Assembly (NCBI GenBank): GCA_016234805.1 | Contig: JACRNU010000055.1 | Span: forward strand, 1-64,000 | Length of the DNA: 64,000 bases | Direction of reading: 5' to 3' | From: Elusimicrobiota bacterium | GTDB taxonomy: Bacteria; Elusimicrobiota; Elusimicrobia; UBA1565; UBA9628 | In this document: positions 18,063 through 27,725 of the stretch, piece by piece | Position numbering within the stretch: the first letter of the stretch is position 1 | Layout of the letters: every line of letters begins with the position of its first letter | Notes under the pieces: model-generated | Databases searched by the model: none | The model's input: the letters and a program-made list of their open reading frames with translations, nothing else | Told to the model about the DNA's origin: nothing | Program-made: the position numbers and the translations under genes

Positions 18063-19535
18063 ATGCGGCATGCCTCCCTTGCATTCCTGGCGTGGGCAGC
18101 CCCGGCTTTCGTCTGGGCCCAGGCTCCTGGGCGGTTCCCGGCCTGCGATCCCAAGGCCAAGACTCAGAAGATCGTGTTCGTCCATGTGTCGGATCTCCAC
18201 GCCAACTTCAACCCCGGGCAGGACGGCGTCAGCCCCCTGGCGCGGCTGCGCGGCTACTTCGACCTGACGCTCTCTTCGGAGCCCTTCGCCATCTTCACCG
18301 ACGGGGGAGACAGCCACGACAAGGGCTCGGTCGTAGAACAGCTCTCCCGGGGCTGGGCGACCGACCGCATCGTCCGGTCCATGCGCTACGACGTGCGCAC
18401 CATGGGCAACCACGATTTCGCCTGGGTTCCGGACGAGGCTTTCGCGATGTCCCGGGACACGGGGACCCTGGTGCTGGCGAGCAATCTGACCTACAAGGGC
18501 AAGGAACCCGGGCTCTGGGGCGCGTCGGATTACGGAGAACTCCAGGTCGGGTGCGTGCGGGTCGGGTTTTTCGGCATGGTGGCCAGGTCCTGGACCCACC
18601 AGGATGAACCGTCCGAGGCTCCGTTCCACCCGGACCTCCTCTCCCGCCTCGAATACGTTGAACGCGCGCGGGAGCTCGTGTCCCGGCACCGCAAGGACGT
18701 CGGGCTCCTGGTGATGGTGAGCCATCTCGGCCTCGAAGCCGACGAGAAGATAGCCTCCCAGGTCCCGGGCATCGACCTCATCCTCGGGGCCCACACGCAC
18801 GACATCCTATGGAAAGGCAGGCGCGTGGGAGACACGCTCCTGGTCCAGGCGGGCGAGGGGGCCAGGCTGGCCGCCCGGGTGGAGATCGCCTTCGACCTCG
18901 GGCTTTCCTCCGTGGCAGCATCCTCCTGCGCGCTGTTCCGCAACAGCCCCGGCAAGGCGCCCGCGGACAAGATCGTGCAGGCAGCGGTCGAAGCGGAACT
19001 CGCCCGGTACACACCGGACCTGAGCCGGGAGATCGCCTTCGTCAAAGAGAACAGGGATAAGAAACAGATCGCGGCTATCGCCGCGGCCGCGGCTCGCCAG
19101 GCCCTCGGCGTGGACGCGGCGCTCGTGGACGCCAAGACCGCCTGGGCGGTCTGGACTCCGGGCGCAGTCGACCTCCAGGGCGTCTACTCTACTTTCAAGG
19201 TGGAGCGCCAGCCCCCGGGCACTCCCGGATTCTCGAGCTTCATGACCGCGGAAGTCAGCGGCCGGGACCTCATGCTCATCAGGGACAAGACAGACCAGGC
19301 GCGGTTCGTCTACTCGGGCCCCGGGGACCTCGTCCCCGGCCGGACCTACCGCCTCGCCCTGCAGAAGCGTCCTGCCCTGGCCCCGCAGCGGTGGCTTCCT
19401 CCGGGGGTCTCCCTCCGCCATCTTCGCCCCGCCGGAGAGGTCTGGGAAGCGCTCCACCGCTACGCCCGGGAACGGACGGCCGCCTGCCTCCACCTTGACA
19501 CCGAAGACCGGCTGGGCCGCTGCGAAGCGAAGTAG
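18063..19535 (+). CDS. Secreted 5'-nucleotidase/UshA-like metallophosphatase
   Basis: A 490-residue protein with a signal peptide (MRHASLAFLAWAAPAFVWAQ) and a calcineurin-type metallophosphatase domain: VSDLHANF, GGDSHDKG, MGNHDFAW, VSHLGLEAD and GAHTHDILW carry the metal ligands. The C-terminal ~200 residues match the 5'-nucleotidase C-terminal domain in position. Expected in the periplasm, hydrolysing nucleotides or similar phosphate esters. The -10 box ends 6 nt from the ATG. Confidence 0.85.
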   Translation: MRHASLAFLAWAAPAFVWAQAPGRFPACDPKAKTQKIVFVHVSDLHANFNPGQDGVSPLARLRGYFDLTLSSEPFAIFTDGGDSHDKGSVVEQLSRGWATDRIVRSMRYDVRTMGNHDFAWVPDEAFAMSRDTGTLVLASNLTYKGKEPGLWGASDYGELQVGCVRVGFFGMVARSWTHQDEPSEAPFHPDLLSRLEYVERARELVSRHRKDVGLLVMVSHLGLEADEKIASQVPGIDLILGAHTHDILWKGRRVGDTLLVQAGEGARLAARVEIAFDLGLSSVAASSCALFRNSPGKAPADKIVQAAVEAELARYTPDLSREIAFVKENRDKKQIAAIAAAAARQALGVDAALVDAKTAWAVWTPGAVDLQGVYSTFKVERQPPGTPGFSSFMTAEVSGRDLMLIRDKTDQARFVYSGPGDLVPGRTYRLALQKRPALAPQRWLPPGVSLRHLRPAGEVWEALHRYARERTAACLHLDTEDRLGRCEAK

Positions 19536-19602
19536 GTGCCGGCATGTTAATTTGATATCATAACGCGCTTCCGCGCAAAGCGGGGCGATTGGGGGATTCC
19601 CG

Positions 19603-19995
19603 ATGGCTCGCATCCTGGTCGTGGACGACGAGAAGGAAGTCGTCTACATCATCAAGTTCGTCCTAGAGAAGGCCGGCCACACCGTTCTGACCGCCAACAA
19701 CGGGGCCGAGGCCCTGGCCGTGCTCGGCGTGGAGCCGCCGGATCCCAACGCCCAGGTCCCGGACCTCGTGTTCCTCGACGTCATGATGCCCATCATGGAC
19801 GGCCACACAGCGAGCGTGCGCATGCTGGCGGACAGCCGCACCGCCAAGCTTCCCATCATCATCGAGACCGCCTACGGCGACATGCTCCACCTCTTCGAAG
19901 GCGCGCCCAACATCGCGGGCTACCTCCAGAAGCCCTTCAACCCCAGGCAGATCAAAGAGCAGGTCGAAAAAGCCCTCTCCAAGCCCAAGGCCTAG
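19603..19995 (+). CDS. Orphan receiver protein at head of exopolysaccharide-like locus
   Basis: A 130-residue CheY-like domain: VVDDEKE, phosphoacceptor in LVFLDVMMP, Lys in YLQKPFNP. The usual Thr/Ser switch position reads IIETAYGD. TATCAT at 19556-19561 and a GGGGGA ribosome site precede ATG 19603. It is 12 nt upstream of the TPR/beta-barrel gene, so it probably regulates the polysaccharide machinery post-translationally. Confidence 0.88.
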   Translation: MARILVVDDEKEVVYIIKFVLEKAGHTVLTANNGAEALAVLGVEPPDPNAQVPDLVFLDVMMPIMDGHTASVRMLADSRTAKLPIIIETAYGDMLHLFEGAPNIAGYLQKPFNPRQIKEQVEKALSKPKA

Positions 19996-20007
19996 GACGC
20001 CCAGCTC

Positions 20008-21642
20008 ATGAGAAGGCTCCTGCTCGCCGCGGCCGCAGTCGTGTCTTGCGCCGCGGCCAGCCGCGCGGCAGTCATCACGGACAGCCAGCTCCCCGAGGAC
20101 GCCGTTTCCGTCCAGGTCTCATCCTCGGCTCAGACATCCGCGGCTGGGACATCGGAGAAGCCCAAGACAAGCCTCTACTCCCTGGGCATGGAACAGCGCC
20201 GCAATGGCGACCTCCAGGCCGCCAGGAAGACCTTCGAGGCTATGCTGGCCGAGGATCCCGAGAGCGGCGGCGCCCTGGAAGGGCTGGGCCTCGTGACCCT
20301 GTCGCTCAAGGACTACGAGACCGCGCGGGAATGCTTCTCCAAATGGGCCAAGAAGAACCCGAAGAGCGCCTATGTGTGGTGGAACCTCAGCCGCGCGGAC
20401 TCCGCGCTCGAGCGGGAGGACGACCTCGCGAACGACCTCAAGATGGCGGCCGAAGCGGATAAGCGCGACCTGCGCGTGTGGCGCAAGCTCGACGGGGTCA
20501 TGGCCCGCAGGCCGTCGGTCCAGGCGGACGGCAAGATGTACAAGTCCATCGGCATCGAGTCGAACGATATCTCCAGTCCCCAGCGCATCGTGTACGCGGG
20601 CCGCTCGGGCTCGATCCGGGGCATCGCGGCCGTGCACCCCAAGGTGGACCTCCTCATGGGCTACACCCTGAGGGAGGACATCCAGAAGAACGACACCCGC
20701 GGGTTCACCTACTTCGACGTCCTCGAGCAGACCCCGTCCCTCGGCTTGCGGGTCAGGCCCATGAAGCGCCTGGACCTTGAGGCCGAGTACGGGCAGTCCT
20801 ACTTCTCGGACGTGGAAAGCCTCGGCGTCGGCAGGCAGAACTTCGTGCGCGCCCGCGTCGCCGGGGAGTGGCGCCATCCCTGGGCCACCTTCAGGGCCAG
20901 GGGGACCCGGCTGCCCTACTACCTGCGCGGCGGCTTCGACTCGACGTTCTTCAAGGTCCTGCGGGAACTCTCCGCCGGCGGCGAGATCGATAAGGACCTG
21001 CTCGGCGTCAACTGGCTCCTCAAGGGCGGGCACACCGGCTACTCGGACCGCACGAACCTGGTCACCTGGGGGCTCACCGGCATGAAGGAGTACGGCGACC
21101 ACCTCCTGCGCGCCGGGTTCTCCAAGGGCTACGACGAATACACCGGCGCCGGCGACCAGGGCCGCTCGCGCTTCGCGGGCTACGACGGCTGGAAGGTCTC
21201 CTACCGCTTTCTGCGCGAGGACTACTACCGGCTCGACCTGGGCTACGCCTACTACAACTACTACGACGCCAACAAGCTCAAGGACCTCTACGGAGGGGCC
21301 ATCCTCTGGGTCCCGTTCGCCAGGTCCTTCTCGCTGGAGTACCGCGGCGAGGCCGCGGACTATCGCTCCCTCCAGTCGGGACGCCGCACCTCGGACTGGA
21401 CCGAGCACTGGGCCGGCCCTCACTGGCGCAGGATGGTGGCGGACGGCTGGTGGGCGCACCTGGCCTGGGAACACGGCTGGCAGCGCGACTCCCGAGGGGG
21501 CTATGAAGGGGAGGCTTTCCTGGCCGAGACCGAGTGCTACCGCACGGATCGCTTCTCCACGCAGGTCGGGGGCCGGGTGAGCCGCAACGCCATGCGTGAC
21601 GAATCCTGGTCCCTAAAGCTCTCGGCCCGCTATTCTTTCTAA
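20008..21642 (+). CDS. TPR plus outer-membrane beta-barrel protein (PgaA/PelB-like role)
   Basis: A 544-residue exported protein: signal peptide (LLLAAAAVVSCAAASRA), two to three TPRs (about 50-165), then a long stretch of alternating aromatic strands ending in SARYSF, typical of a C-terminal outer-membrane barrel. A periplasmic TPR joined to a barrel is the design of polysaccharide export porins such as PgaA and PelB. Position beside a GT2 synthase and deacetylase-like gene supports export of a polymer. Sequence-level homology was not tested. Confidence 0.7.
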   Translation: MRRLLLAAAAVVSCAAASRAAVITDSQLPEDAVSVQVSSSAQTSAAGTSEKPKTSLYSLGMEQRRNGDLQAARKTFEAMLAEDPESGGALEGLGLVTLSLKDYETARECFSKWAKKNPKSAYVWWNLSRADSALEREDDLANDLKMAAEADKRDLRVWRKLDGVMARRPSVQADGKMYKSIGIESNDISSPQRIVYAGRSGSIRGIAAVHPKVDLLMGYTLREDIQKNDTRGFTYFDVLEQTPSLGLRVRPMKRLDLEAEYGQSYFSDVESLGVGRQNFVRARVAGEWRHPWATFRARGTRLPYYLRGGFDSTFFKVLRELSAGGEIDKDLLGVNWLLKGGHTGYSDRTNLVTWGLTGMKEYGDHLLRAGFSKGYDEYTGAGDQGRSRFAGYDGWKVSYRFLREDYYRLDLGYAYYNYYDANKLKDLYGGAILWVPFARSFSLEYRGEAADYRSLQSGRRTSDWTEHWAGPHWRRMVADGWWAHLAWEHGWQRDSRGGYEGEAFLAETECYRTDRFSTQVGGRVSRNAMRDESWSLKLSARYSF

Positions 21643-21643
21643 G

Positions 21644-22528
21644 ATGTTCCGCTTCGCCCCGCACCCCGGCCCCCGGGTCCGACTCGCCGCCCATCTGTCC
21701 GTCCTCGCGCTGGTATGGTGGACCGCTTCAGCCGCGACGAGCCTCAGGCTCCCCCCCCTCGGGGCCGTTGAGGCGCGCTCCGTCGCGGACGCGTTCGAGG
21801 AGAACCGCCGCATCGGCGAGTTCCGCAAAGCCCTGGCTGGAGTGCGCAGGCTCCTGAAGTCCTACCCCGATCGGCCCGAGTACCTCCAGGCAGAGGCCGA
21901 ACTGCTGACCCATCTCTCGGACCCGGCTGGCGCGGCCGCGTCTTGGGAGGCCTTCATGGCCGTGGCCCCCTTCCCCGCGGACGCCTGTCCCCATATAGGC
22001 AGCGCATACAGCGCGGCCAAGGCTCCTGAAAAATCCTTGGAGGCGCATCGACGCTGCTATGAATCCGATCCTTCCCAGGTGGACATGGCCATCTCGTACG
22101 CCAGAGCGCTCATGGACGCGAACAAGCTGTCCGAAGCGGAAAAGCTCTTCGAAGAAGCGATGGTGACCTGGCCCGACAACAAGGACCCCCGAATGGGCCT
22201 GCTCCAACTCCGATTCAAACAGGGCCGGACAGCTGAGGTAGAGGAGATCCTTGCCTTGATCCGCAAGTCCGGGGATCGGGATACCGATGCCTTATACATC
22301 GCGTATCGGCTGGCCAAGGACAGGGGGGATCGGGCGGCCGCGAAGGCGCACCTGCGCGAGGCCATCCAACTCTCCCCCTCCTACGAGGACCTCTACCGGA
22401 ACCTGGCTGAGCTCCAGGAGGCGGACCGGGAGTGGCCCGCGGCATTGAAGACCTACAAGACCCTCTTGGAACTCGAGCCCGATAACGCCCGGGTCCGCAA
22501 GCGGATCCGCGAGCTGGAGGACCTGTGA
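21644..22528 (+). CDS. Exported TPR protein
   Basis: A 294-residue protein with a hydrophobic N-terminus (LSVLALVWWTASAATS), then several TPRs (about 45-290). It starts 1 nt after the barrel protein's stop and its own stop overlaps the next gene (GTGA). It is probably a periplasmic TPR scaffold in the same export system. No catalytic motif is seen. Confidence 0.75.
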   Translation: MFRFAPHPGPRVRLAAHLSVLALVWWTASAATSLRLPPLGAVEARSVADAFEENRRIGEFRKALAGVRRLLKSYPDRPEYLQAEAELLTHLSDPAGAAASWEAFMAVAPFPADACPHIGSAYSAAKAPEKSLEAHRRCYESDPSQVDMAISYARALMDANKLSEAEKLFEEAMVTWPDNKDPRMGLLQLRFKQGRTAEVEEILALIRKSGDRDTDALYIAYRLAKDRGDRAAAKAHLREAIQLSPSYEDLYRNLAELQEADREWPAALKTYKTLLELEPDNARVRKRIRELEDL

Positions 22529-25110
22529 GAGTCCTCCTCTCCCTGGGCAGGCCGGCGCTCCAGGCCGTCTGCTGCCTGGGCTCGGTCTACGCCCTGCTCT
22601 GCCACATCCCCTTCACCTGGACCAACTTCATCGCGGACCGCAGGTACCCGGTGCTCGTCGAACGGTTCCTGGCCCTGCATCCCTGGCTCCTCCTGGGAAC
22701 GGTCGTCCTCGCCTGGCTGGGGACCTGCCGCCAGCCCCCTCCGGCGAGCGGGGAACGGCCTGCGCCCCCTGCGGGGACTGCGGGTCCCTGCCCGCTGCCT
22801 GCGGGGACGGCGGCTCCTGGCCGCCAGGGCGGCAGGTCCTCGGAGGCGACGGCCAGCCCGGGGTTGCGGATATGGCTCGGCCTGCACCTGGCGGCCTGTC
22901 TTTGGCTGGCGTTCCAGCCCCTGCTCCCCGGCCTCGCCAACAATGGCTGGAGCCTGGCGTGGGCGCTCTTCCTGTGGGTCCCCAGCCTTTCCCTGGAGAT
23001 GGTCGCCCTGATTCCGCCGAGGCCCGCGGACTGGGGCACGGACCTCGTCGAGGAAGGCCAGCCTCTCATCCTTCCCCTGTTCGCCGCGGCCCTTTTCATC
23101 TTCATCACCTATTCCCTCACACACCTCATCGGCAGAGGTTCGGATGGGACCGCGGTGGAACTCCTCTGCGCTCTGGGCTGGGACCTGGCAGCTCACCTGC
23201 TCGCGGCCGCGGCCGTGGCCCTGCTCCTGGCCTGCGCTCTCGAAGCTGCCAGGATGACCCCCTGGCCGCGGCAGGCCGGCCTCATCATCACGCATTTCCT
23301 CCTTTGGGTGGCCGCGGCCTGCGCGTTGAAGTCCGTGGTGCTCTCCTCGATCTCTTTCAGCGGGCTCGTGGCATGGCTCTACAGCGCCTGCGCGGCCGCG
23401 TGCCCGACCCTGCTGTCGTTCAACGCCGCAGCGGCATGCGCTCCCGGACCGCGGCGGGTCTCGGCCTGGCTGGTCCCGATCGCTTTCGGGCTGGCCATCG
23501 CCCCTTACGCCGTCTACAGGCTCATCAAGACGGATTGGGCCTTCGTCTTGGCCACGGTCTCGACCATGGCTGTCTGGGGCGGCGTCCTGTGGCTCTCGTT
23601 CCGCGTCGCGGCCGGCTTGCGCGGAACCGCATTGGAGAGGCTTGAAGCGTCACGGCTGGCGGCATGGCTGCGCTATGATCGTTGGCGCGCCTGGAGGGCG
23701 CCTGCGGCGGGGCTCGCGTGCGTCAGCCTGGGCTTCGCCGGGAACGCCGCATTCGTCGGCATGGACCCTGTTTTTCGCCGGGCAGGACTTCACCCCCGCA
23801 GGACCCTCTTCCAGCTTGGGAGCGAGGAGCCCTCCTTCCGGGCCTTGCGGGGACTATTCACCATGCCCGGGTCCTCCTCGGAGGGATCCTTCTTCCAACT
23901 CCTGCAGAAGCATACCAACATCCCGCGCTCGACCCGCATGATCCTTCCCGAGGTCGAGCTGTCCACGAGACCGGCTGTTTCGTCCGCGGACAAGCCGGAC
24001 ATCTTCTTCTTCGTCATCGACAGCCTGAGGCCCGACTACCTTGGCGCGTACAACCCGGCCGCGCGCTTCACCCCCTCCTTCGACGCCTTTGCCAAGGAGA
24101 GCGTCGTGTTCAAGAGAGCCTTCTCCGCCTATGGAGGGACAGGCCTTTCGGAGCCGTCCCTCTGGAGCGGCAGCATGCTCCCCCACATGCAGTACCCTTC
24201 GCCTTTCAGGCCGGTCAACAGCCTTGAGAAGCTCGTGCAGCGGCAGGGCTACCGATCCCACATCACCGTCGACCAGGTCCTCAAAGCCGTGCTCGAACCC
24301 GCCAAGGACACGGTACAGCTCGACGCGGGCGCCGTGGAAACCTACAAGTTTTGCGCCACGCTCGCCGAACTCGAGACCAAGCTCGCGGCCGCAGAGCGCG
24401 GCAGGCCGGTCTTCGTGTACACCCAGCCGCAGGACATCCACGTGTCGGTCATCGAGAAGGAGGGCCGGTCCAGCGTGTCCGGCGACTACCCGGGCTTCTT
24501 CTCAGCCTACGCCTCTCGAGTGGCGCGCATGGATGCGTGCTTCGGCCGGTTCGTCGACGGTCTCAAGAGGTCCGGCCGCTGGGAGAAGAGCATCGTGATC
24601 GTGACCGCTGACCACGGGGATTCGCTGGGCGAGGGCGACCGCTGGGGCCATGCCTATACCATCTACCCCGAGGTCATCAGCGTGCCCATCATGATCCACC
24701 TGCCGCGGTCCCTGGCAGGGAAGTTCGCCTGGGACGCTGACGCCATGGCCCTGAACATGGACATCACGCCCTCCCTCTACGCCCTGCTGGGCCAGCCTCC
24801 GTCCCAGCCCGCGCCCTTCTTCGGAAGAAGCCTGTTCCGGGAGGCCTCCGCCGCTCCCCTGCCGCCCCGCAAGGAGCAGATGGTGGTGTCCAGCTACGGT
24901 CCGGTGTACGGCATCCTCAGGGATGACGGCCGCAGCCTCTACATCGCGGACAGCACCGCCTATCAGGAGTGCCTGTTCCTGCTGGGCCGGGGCATCGCCG
25001 GCGAATCCATGACCCTCGACGACAAAGCCGGCCGTGAGGGCCGCGCCTCCATCCGCCGCTGGATCGGGGACATGGAGCGGTTCTTCGATGCCGGCACCAG
25101 CACATGGTAA
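22525..25110 (+). CDS. Membrane-bound sulfatase-fold (LTA synthase/phosphoethanolamine transferase-like) enzyme
   Basis: An 861-residue protein with GTG start overlapping the previous stop. The N-terminal ~430 residues hold eight to ten membrane segments; the C-terminal part is an alkaline-phosphatase-superfamily domain with the metal Asp in FVIDSLRPDYLG, likely nucleophile Thr in YGGTGLSEPS, and distal metal ligands in TADHGDSLGEG and RWGHAYT. The layout matches enzymes that transfer phospho-groups onto glycans or lipids. In this locus it may decorate the polymer. A Pro/Gly-rich, repeat-like insert (22735-22860) lies between early membrane segments. Confidence 0.75.
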   Translation: MRVLLSLGRPALQAVCCLGSVYALLCHIPFTWTNFIADRRYPVLVERFLALHPWLLLGTVVLAWLGTCRQPPPASGERPAPPAGTAGPCPLPAGTAAPGRQGGRSSEATASPGLRIWLGLHLAACLWLAFQPLLPGLANNGWSLAWALFLWVPSLSLEMVALIPPRPADWGTDLVEEGQPLILPLFAAALFIFITYSLTHLIGRGSDGTAVELLCALGWDLAAHLLAAAAVALLLACALEAARMTPWPRQAGLIITHFLLWVAAACALKSVVLSSISFSGLVAWLYSACAAACPTLLSFNAAAACAPGPRRVSAWLVPIAFGLAIAPYAVYRLIKTDWAFVLATVSTMAVWGGVLWLSFRVAAGLRGTALERLEASRLAAWLRYDRWRAWRAPAAGLACVSLGFAGNAAFVGMDPVFRRAGLHPRRTLFQLGSEEPSFRALRGLFTMPGSSSEGSFFQLLQKHTNIPRSTRMILPEVELSTRPAVSSADKPDIFFFVIDSLRPDYLGAYNPAARFTPSFDAFAKESVVFKRAFSAYGGTGLSEPSLWSGSMLPHMQYPSPFRPVNSLEKLVQRQGYRSHITVDQVLKAVLEPAKDTVQLDAGAVETYKFCATLAELETKLAAAERGRPVFVYTQPQDIHVSVIEKEGRSSVSGDYPGFFSAYASRVARMDACFGRFVDGLKRSGRWEKSIVIVTADHGDSLGEGDRWGHAYTIYPEVISVPIMIHLPRSLAGKFAWDADAMALNMDITPSLYALLGQPPSQPAPFFGRSLFREASAAPLPPRKEQMVVSSYGPVYGILRDDGRSLYIADSTAYQECLFLLGRGIAGESMTLDDKAGREGRASIRRWIGDMERFFDAGTSTW

Positions 25111-25121
25111 TCTTTCTTTGA

Positions 25122-25127
25122 TAGAAT
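25122..25127 (+). promoter_or_regulatory. -10 box, leaderless type
   Basis: TAGAAT ends 6 nt before ATG 25134, marking an internal promoter that could start a second transcript for receiver, HEAT-like protein, synthase and deacetylase-like genes. Confidence 0.45.
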
Positions 25128-25133
25128 ATGCCG

Positions 25134-25502
25134 ATGAGTGAGCCGCAGAAGACGGTCTGCATCTTCGAGGACAATCCCGACATACAGATGCTCCTCAAGG
25201 TCTTCTTCAAGAAGCGCGGCCTCAACCCTGTCGTGACCGGGGACGGCACGGACGCGCTCGAGGTCGTGCGCAAGCACGCCCCCTGCGTCATCCTCATGGA
25301 CATCATCATGCCGGGCAAGGACGGCATCGAGGCCTGCAAGGAGCTCCGCGACAACGGCCTGGCCACTCCGGTGGTCTTCCTCACCTCCAAGCCTTTCCCG
25401 GAGGACAAGGAACGCGCCCTCGCGGCCGGGGGCAACGCATTCCTCCTCAAGCCCTTCAACCCCCGTGAACTGGAAGCCGCGCTCCAACCTTTTCTGGCAT
25501 AG
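25134..25502 (+). CDS. Orphan receiver protein
   Basis: A 122-residue CheY-like domain: IFEDNPDI, phosphoacceptor in VILMDIIMPGKDG, Thr in FLTSKPF, Lys in FLLKPFNP. ATG 25134 is preferred to the in-frame ATG at 25128 because of the -10 box. Its 3' end overlaps the next gene by 38 nt. The second receiver in the exopolysaccharide-like locus. Confidence 0.88.
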   Translation: MSEPQKTVCIFEDNPDIQMLLKVFFKKRGLNPVVTGDGTDALEVVRKHAPCVILMDIIMPGKDGIEACKELRDNGLATPVVFLTSKPFPEDKERALAAGGNAFLLKPFNPRELEAALQPFLA

Positions 25503-26292
25503 GCTGGCCGCCCTCGGCTTCCTGCTCCTGATCTCCCTGCCGGCCTACGCCCAGTTCCCCCCTGAAGTGGACATCCATGGCTCGTCCATGCGCTCGAGCC
25601 TCATGTTCGTCATCTACCTGTGCTTCCTCCTGTTCTGGGGCGTGGTCCTCCTGGCCATCTACGTCTTCGCCCTCAAGACCTACTACCGGATGAGGCGGGC
25701 CTACCGCGAACAGCGCAAGAAGCACTTCCAGCAGGGCATCGAGCTCGTGCTCATGGAGGAGCCCTTCGACGCCATCATGAAGGCCTTCGAGCCCCAGCGG
25801 CCCGGCGACCTGGACATCGTCCAGGAGGTCATCCTCGACTCCATGCGCTTCATCACCGGCCCGCCCTTCGAGATCATGAAGAAGGTCTCCCATAGGCTCG
25901 GCATCATCGACCGCAACATCTCCTTCCTCGGCTCCTTCGACCGGCACAAGAGGGCCCATGCCGTGGAGACCCTCGGCGTCATGCAGGCCACCCAGGCCAT
26001 CATCCCCCTGCTCGAGATGCTCTCGACGGAGACCAACGACATCAAGCTGGTGGCCCTGAGGTCCCTGGCCATCATCAAGGACCCAAGGGCCCTCCCCTAC
26101 TTCCACCACACGGCGAAGAACCTGCCCCCGCCGCTCCTGCCCCGGCTGGCCTCCATCATGCTCGAGTTCGGCCCGGCGGCCCACCCGCACCTGCACAAGC
26201 TCGTGACCGCGCACCGCTCCGTGTTCCCCCAGCTCATGCTCGAGGAGCTCCTGCGCGAGCTCGCCACCGACCTGAAGAGGCCCGACCTGTGA
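25465..26292 (+). CDS. Membrane protein with HEAT-like repeats
   Basis: A 275-residue protein: signal or anchor (LAALGFLLLISLPAYA), a second membrane segment (~50-72, FVIYLCFLLFWGVVLLAIYV), and a cytoplasmic helical part whose segments (RAHAVETLGVMQATQAIIPL, LVALRSLAIIKDPRALPYFH) look like HEAT repeats. GTG 25465 overlaps the receiver; no better start is apparent. Its stop overlaps the GT2 start (GTGA), so it is likely a partner of the synthase. Confidence 0.7.
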   Translation: MNWKPRSNLFWHRLAALGFLLLISLPAYAQFPPEVDIHGSSMRSSLMFVIYLCFLLFWGVVLLAIYVFALKTYYRMRRAYREQRKKHFQQGIELVLMEEPFDAIMKAFEPQRPGDLDIVQEVILDSMRFITGPPFEIMKKVSHRLGIIDRNISFLGSFDRHKRAHAVETLGVMQATQAIIPLLEMLSTETNDIKLVALRSLAIIKDPRALPYFHHTAKNLPPPLLPRLASIMLEFGPAAHPHLHKLVTAHRSVFPQLMLEELLRELATDLKRPDL

Positions 26293-27725
26293 GCGTGGCC
26301 GAGTTCTACCACTGGGGCACCCGGGTCACGGAGGTCATCCTCGTCTGGTATTTCTTCCTCCTCAACGCCATCTACCTGGGCCTGGCCTTCATCGCCTTCC
26401 GGGTCATCTCCAAGCACCTGCTGCGCAACGTCTACGGAGGCTTCGAGAACATCTCCAAGAGCCCGCTGACCCCGGCCATCACGGTGCTCGTCCCGGCCCA
26501 CAACGAGGCCGTGGGCATCTGCACCACGGTCAACAACCTGCTCCACCTCGACTTCATGCGCTTCGAGGTCATCGTCATCAACGACGGGTCCACGGACGGC
26601 ACCCTCGACGAGCTCAAGAAGGCCTTCCGCCTGACCCCGATCTCCATCCCGGGCCAGGGCGCGCTCAAGACCGAACAGGTCCGCACGGTCTACCACTCGG
26701 CCACGAACCACAACCTCGTGGTCGTCGACAAGAGGAACGGGGGCAAGTCCGACGCCCTCAACGCGGGCTTGAACATCGCCCGCTACCCGTACTTCTGCAC
26801 CATCGACGCGGACGCCATGCTCGAACCGGACGCCCTCCAGCGGGTCATCCGGCCCGTGGTCGAGTCCCCGGTGCGGGTCATCGCCGTGGGCGGCATCGTG
26901 CGCATCGCCAACGGCTGCAGGATCGAGAAGGGCCGCGTCACCGACGTGGACCTGCCCTGGGCGCCCCTGCCCATCTTCCAGGTCGTGGAGTACTTCCGGG
27001 CTTTCCTCTGCGGCAGGACCGGGCTCTCCAGCGCCAACGCCCTCATGATCATCTCGGGCGCCTTCGGCCTCTTCGAGAGCTCCCTGGTCATGGAGATCGG
27101 CGGCTACAGGGTCGGGACCGTGGGCGAGGACATGGACCTCGTGACCCGGCTCCACGACCTCATGGTCAAGAAGGGCGAGAGGGACTACCGCATCGAGTTC
27201 GTGCCCGACCCCGTGTGCTGGACCGAGGCCCCGACGACCATGAGGGTCCTGATGCGCCAGCGGAGGCGTTGGCAGAAGGGACTGCTCGAGGTGCTCGCGG
27301 ACAACTCCCACATGTGCTTCAACCCGCGGTACGGCTGGCTCGGCATGTTCGGCTACCCCTTCCTCCTCGTCTTCGAGGGCTGGGGCATCCTCCTCGAGAC
27401 CCTCGGGTATGCCGTGTTCCTCGCGGGCTGGTGGCTCGACGCCATCCAATCGGACTTCATGTTCGCCTTCTTCATCTGCGCCATGCTCACCGGCACGCTG
27501 CTCTCCCTGACCGGGATCATGCTCGGCGAGATGACCCCGCGCGAATACCCCAAGTACGGCCAGTGGCTCCGGCTCATCGCCTACGCCGTGCTCGAGAACT
27601 TCGGCTACCGGCAGATGATCTCCTACCTCAGGCTGGCAGGCACCATGGACTTCCTCCTCGGCAGAGGGGAATGGGGCCGCATGGAACGCGAAGGATTGAC
27701 CCGCAAGAAAGCCCATGCTGCGTAA
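26289..27725 (+). CDS. Processive family-2 glycosyltransferase (PgaC/BcsA-like synthase)
   Basis: A 478-residue membrane synthase. The GT2 domain has VPAHNEAVG, the nucleotide-sugar Asp motifs VINDGSTDG and IDADAML, catalytic GEDMDL, and QRRRWQKG, the Q-x-x-R-W motif of processive polymerases. One N-terminal and three or four C-terminal membrane segments would form the translocation channel. The length and order resemble PgaC-type poly-N-acetylglucosamine synthases, but the sugar cannot be told from sequence alone. Confidence 0.85.
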   Translation: MSVAEFYHWGTRVTEVILVWYFFLLNAIYLGLAFIAFRVISKHLLRNVYGGFENISKSPLTPAITVLVPAHNEAVGICTTVNNLLHLDFMRFEVIVINDGSTDGTLDELKKAFRLTPISIPGQGALKTEQVRTVYHSATNHNLVVVDKRNGGKSDALNAGLNIARYPYFCTIDADAMLEPDALQRVIRPVVESPVRVIAVGGIVRIANGCRIEKGRVTDVDLPWAPLPIFQVVEYFRAFLCGRTGLSSANALMIISGAFGLFESSLVMEIGGYRVGTVGEDMDLVTRLHDLMVKKGERDYRIEFVPDPVCWTEAPTTMRVLMRQRRRWQKGLLEVLADNSHMCFNPRYGWLGMFGYPFLLVFEGWGILLETLGYAVFLAGWWLDAIQSDFMFAFFICAMLTGTLLSLTGIMLGEMTPREYPKYGQWLRLIAYAVLENFGYRQMISYLRLAGTMDFLLGRGEWGRMEREGLTRKKAHAA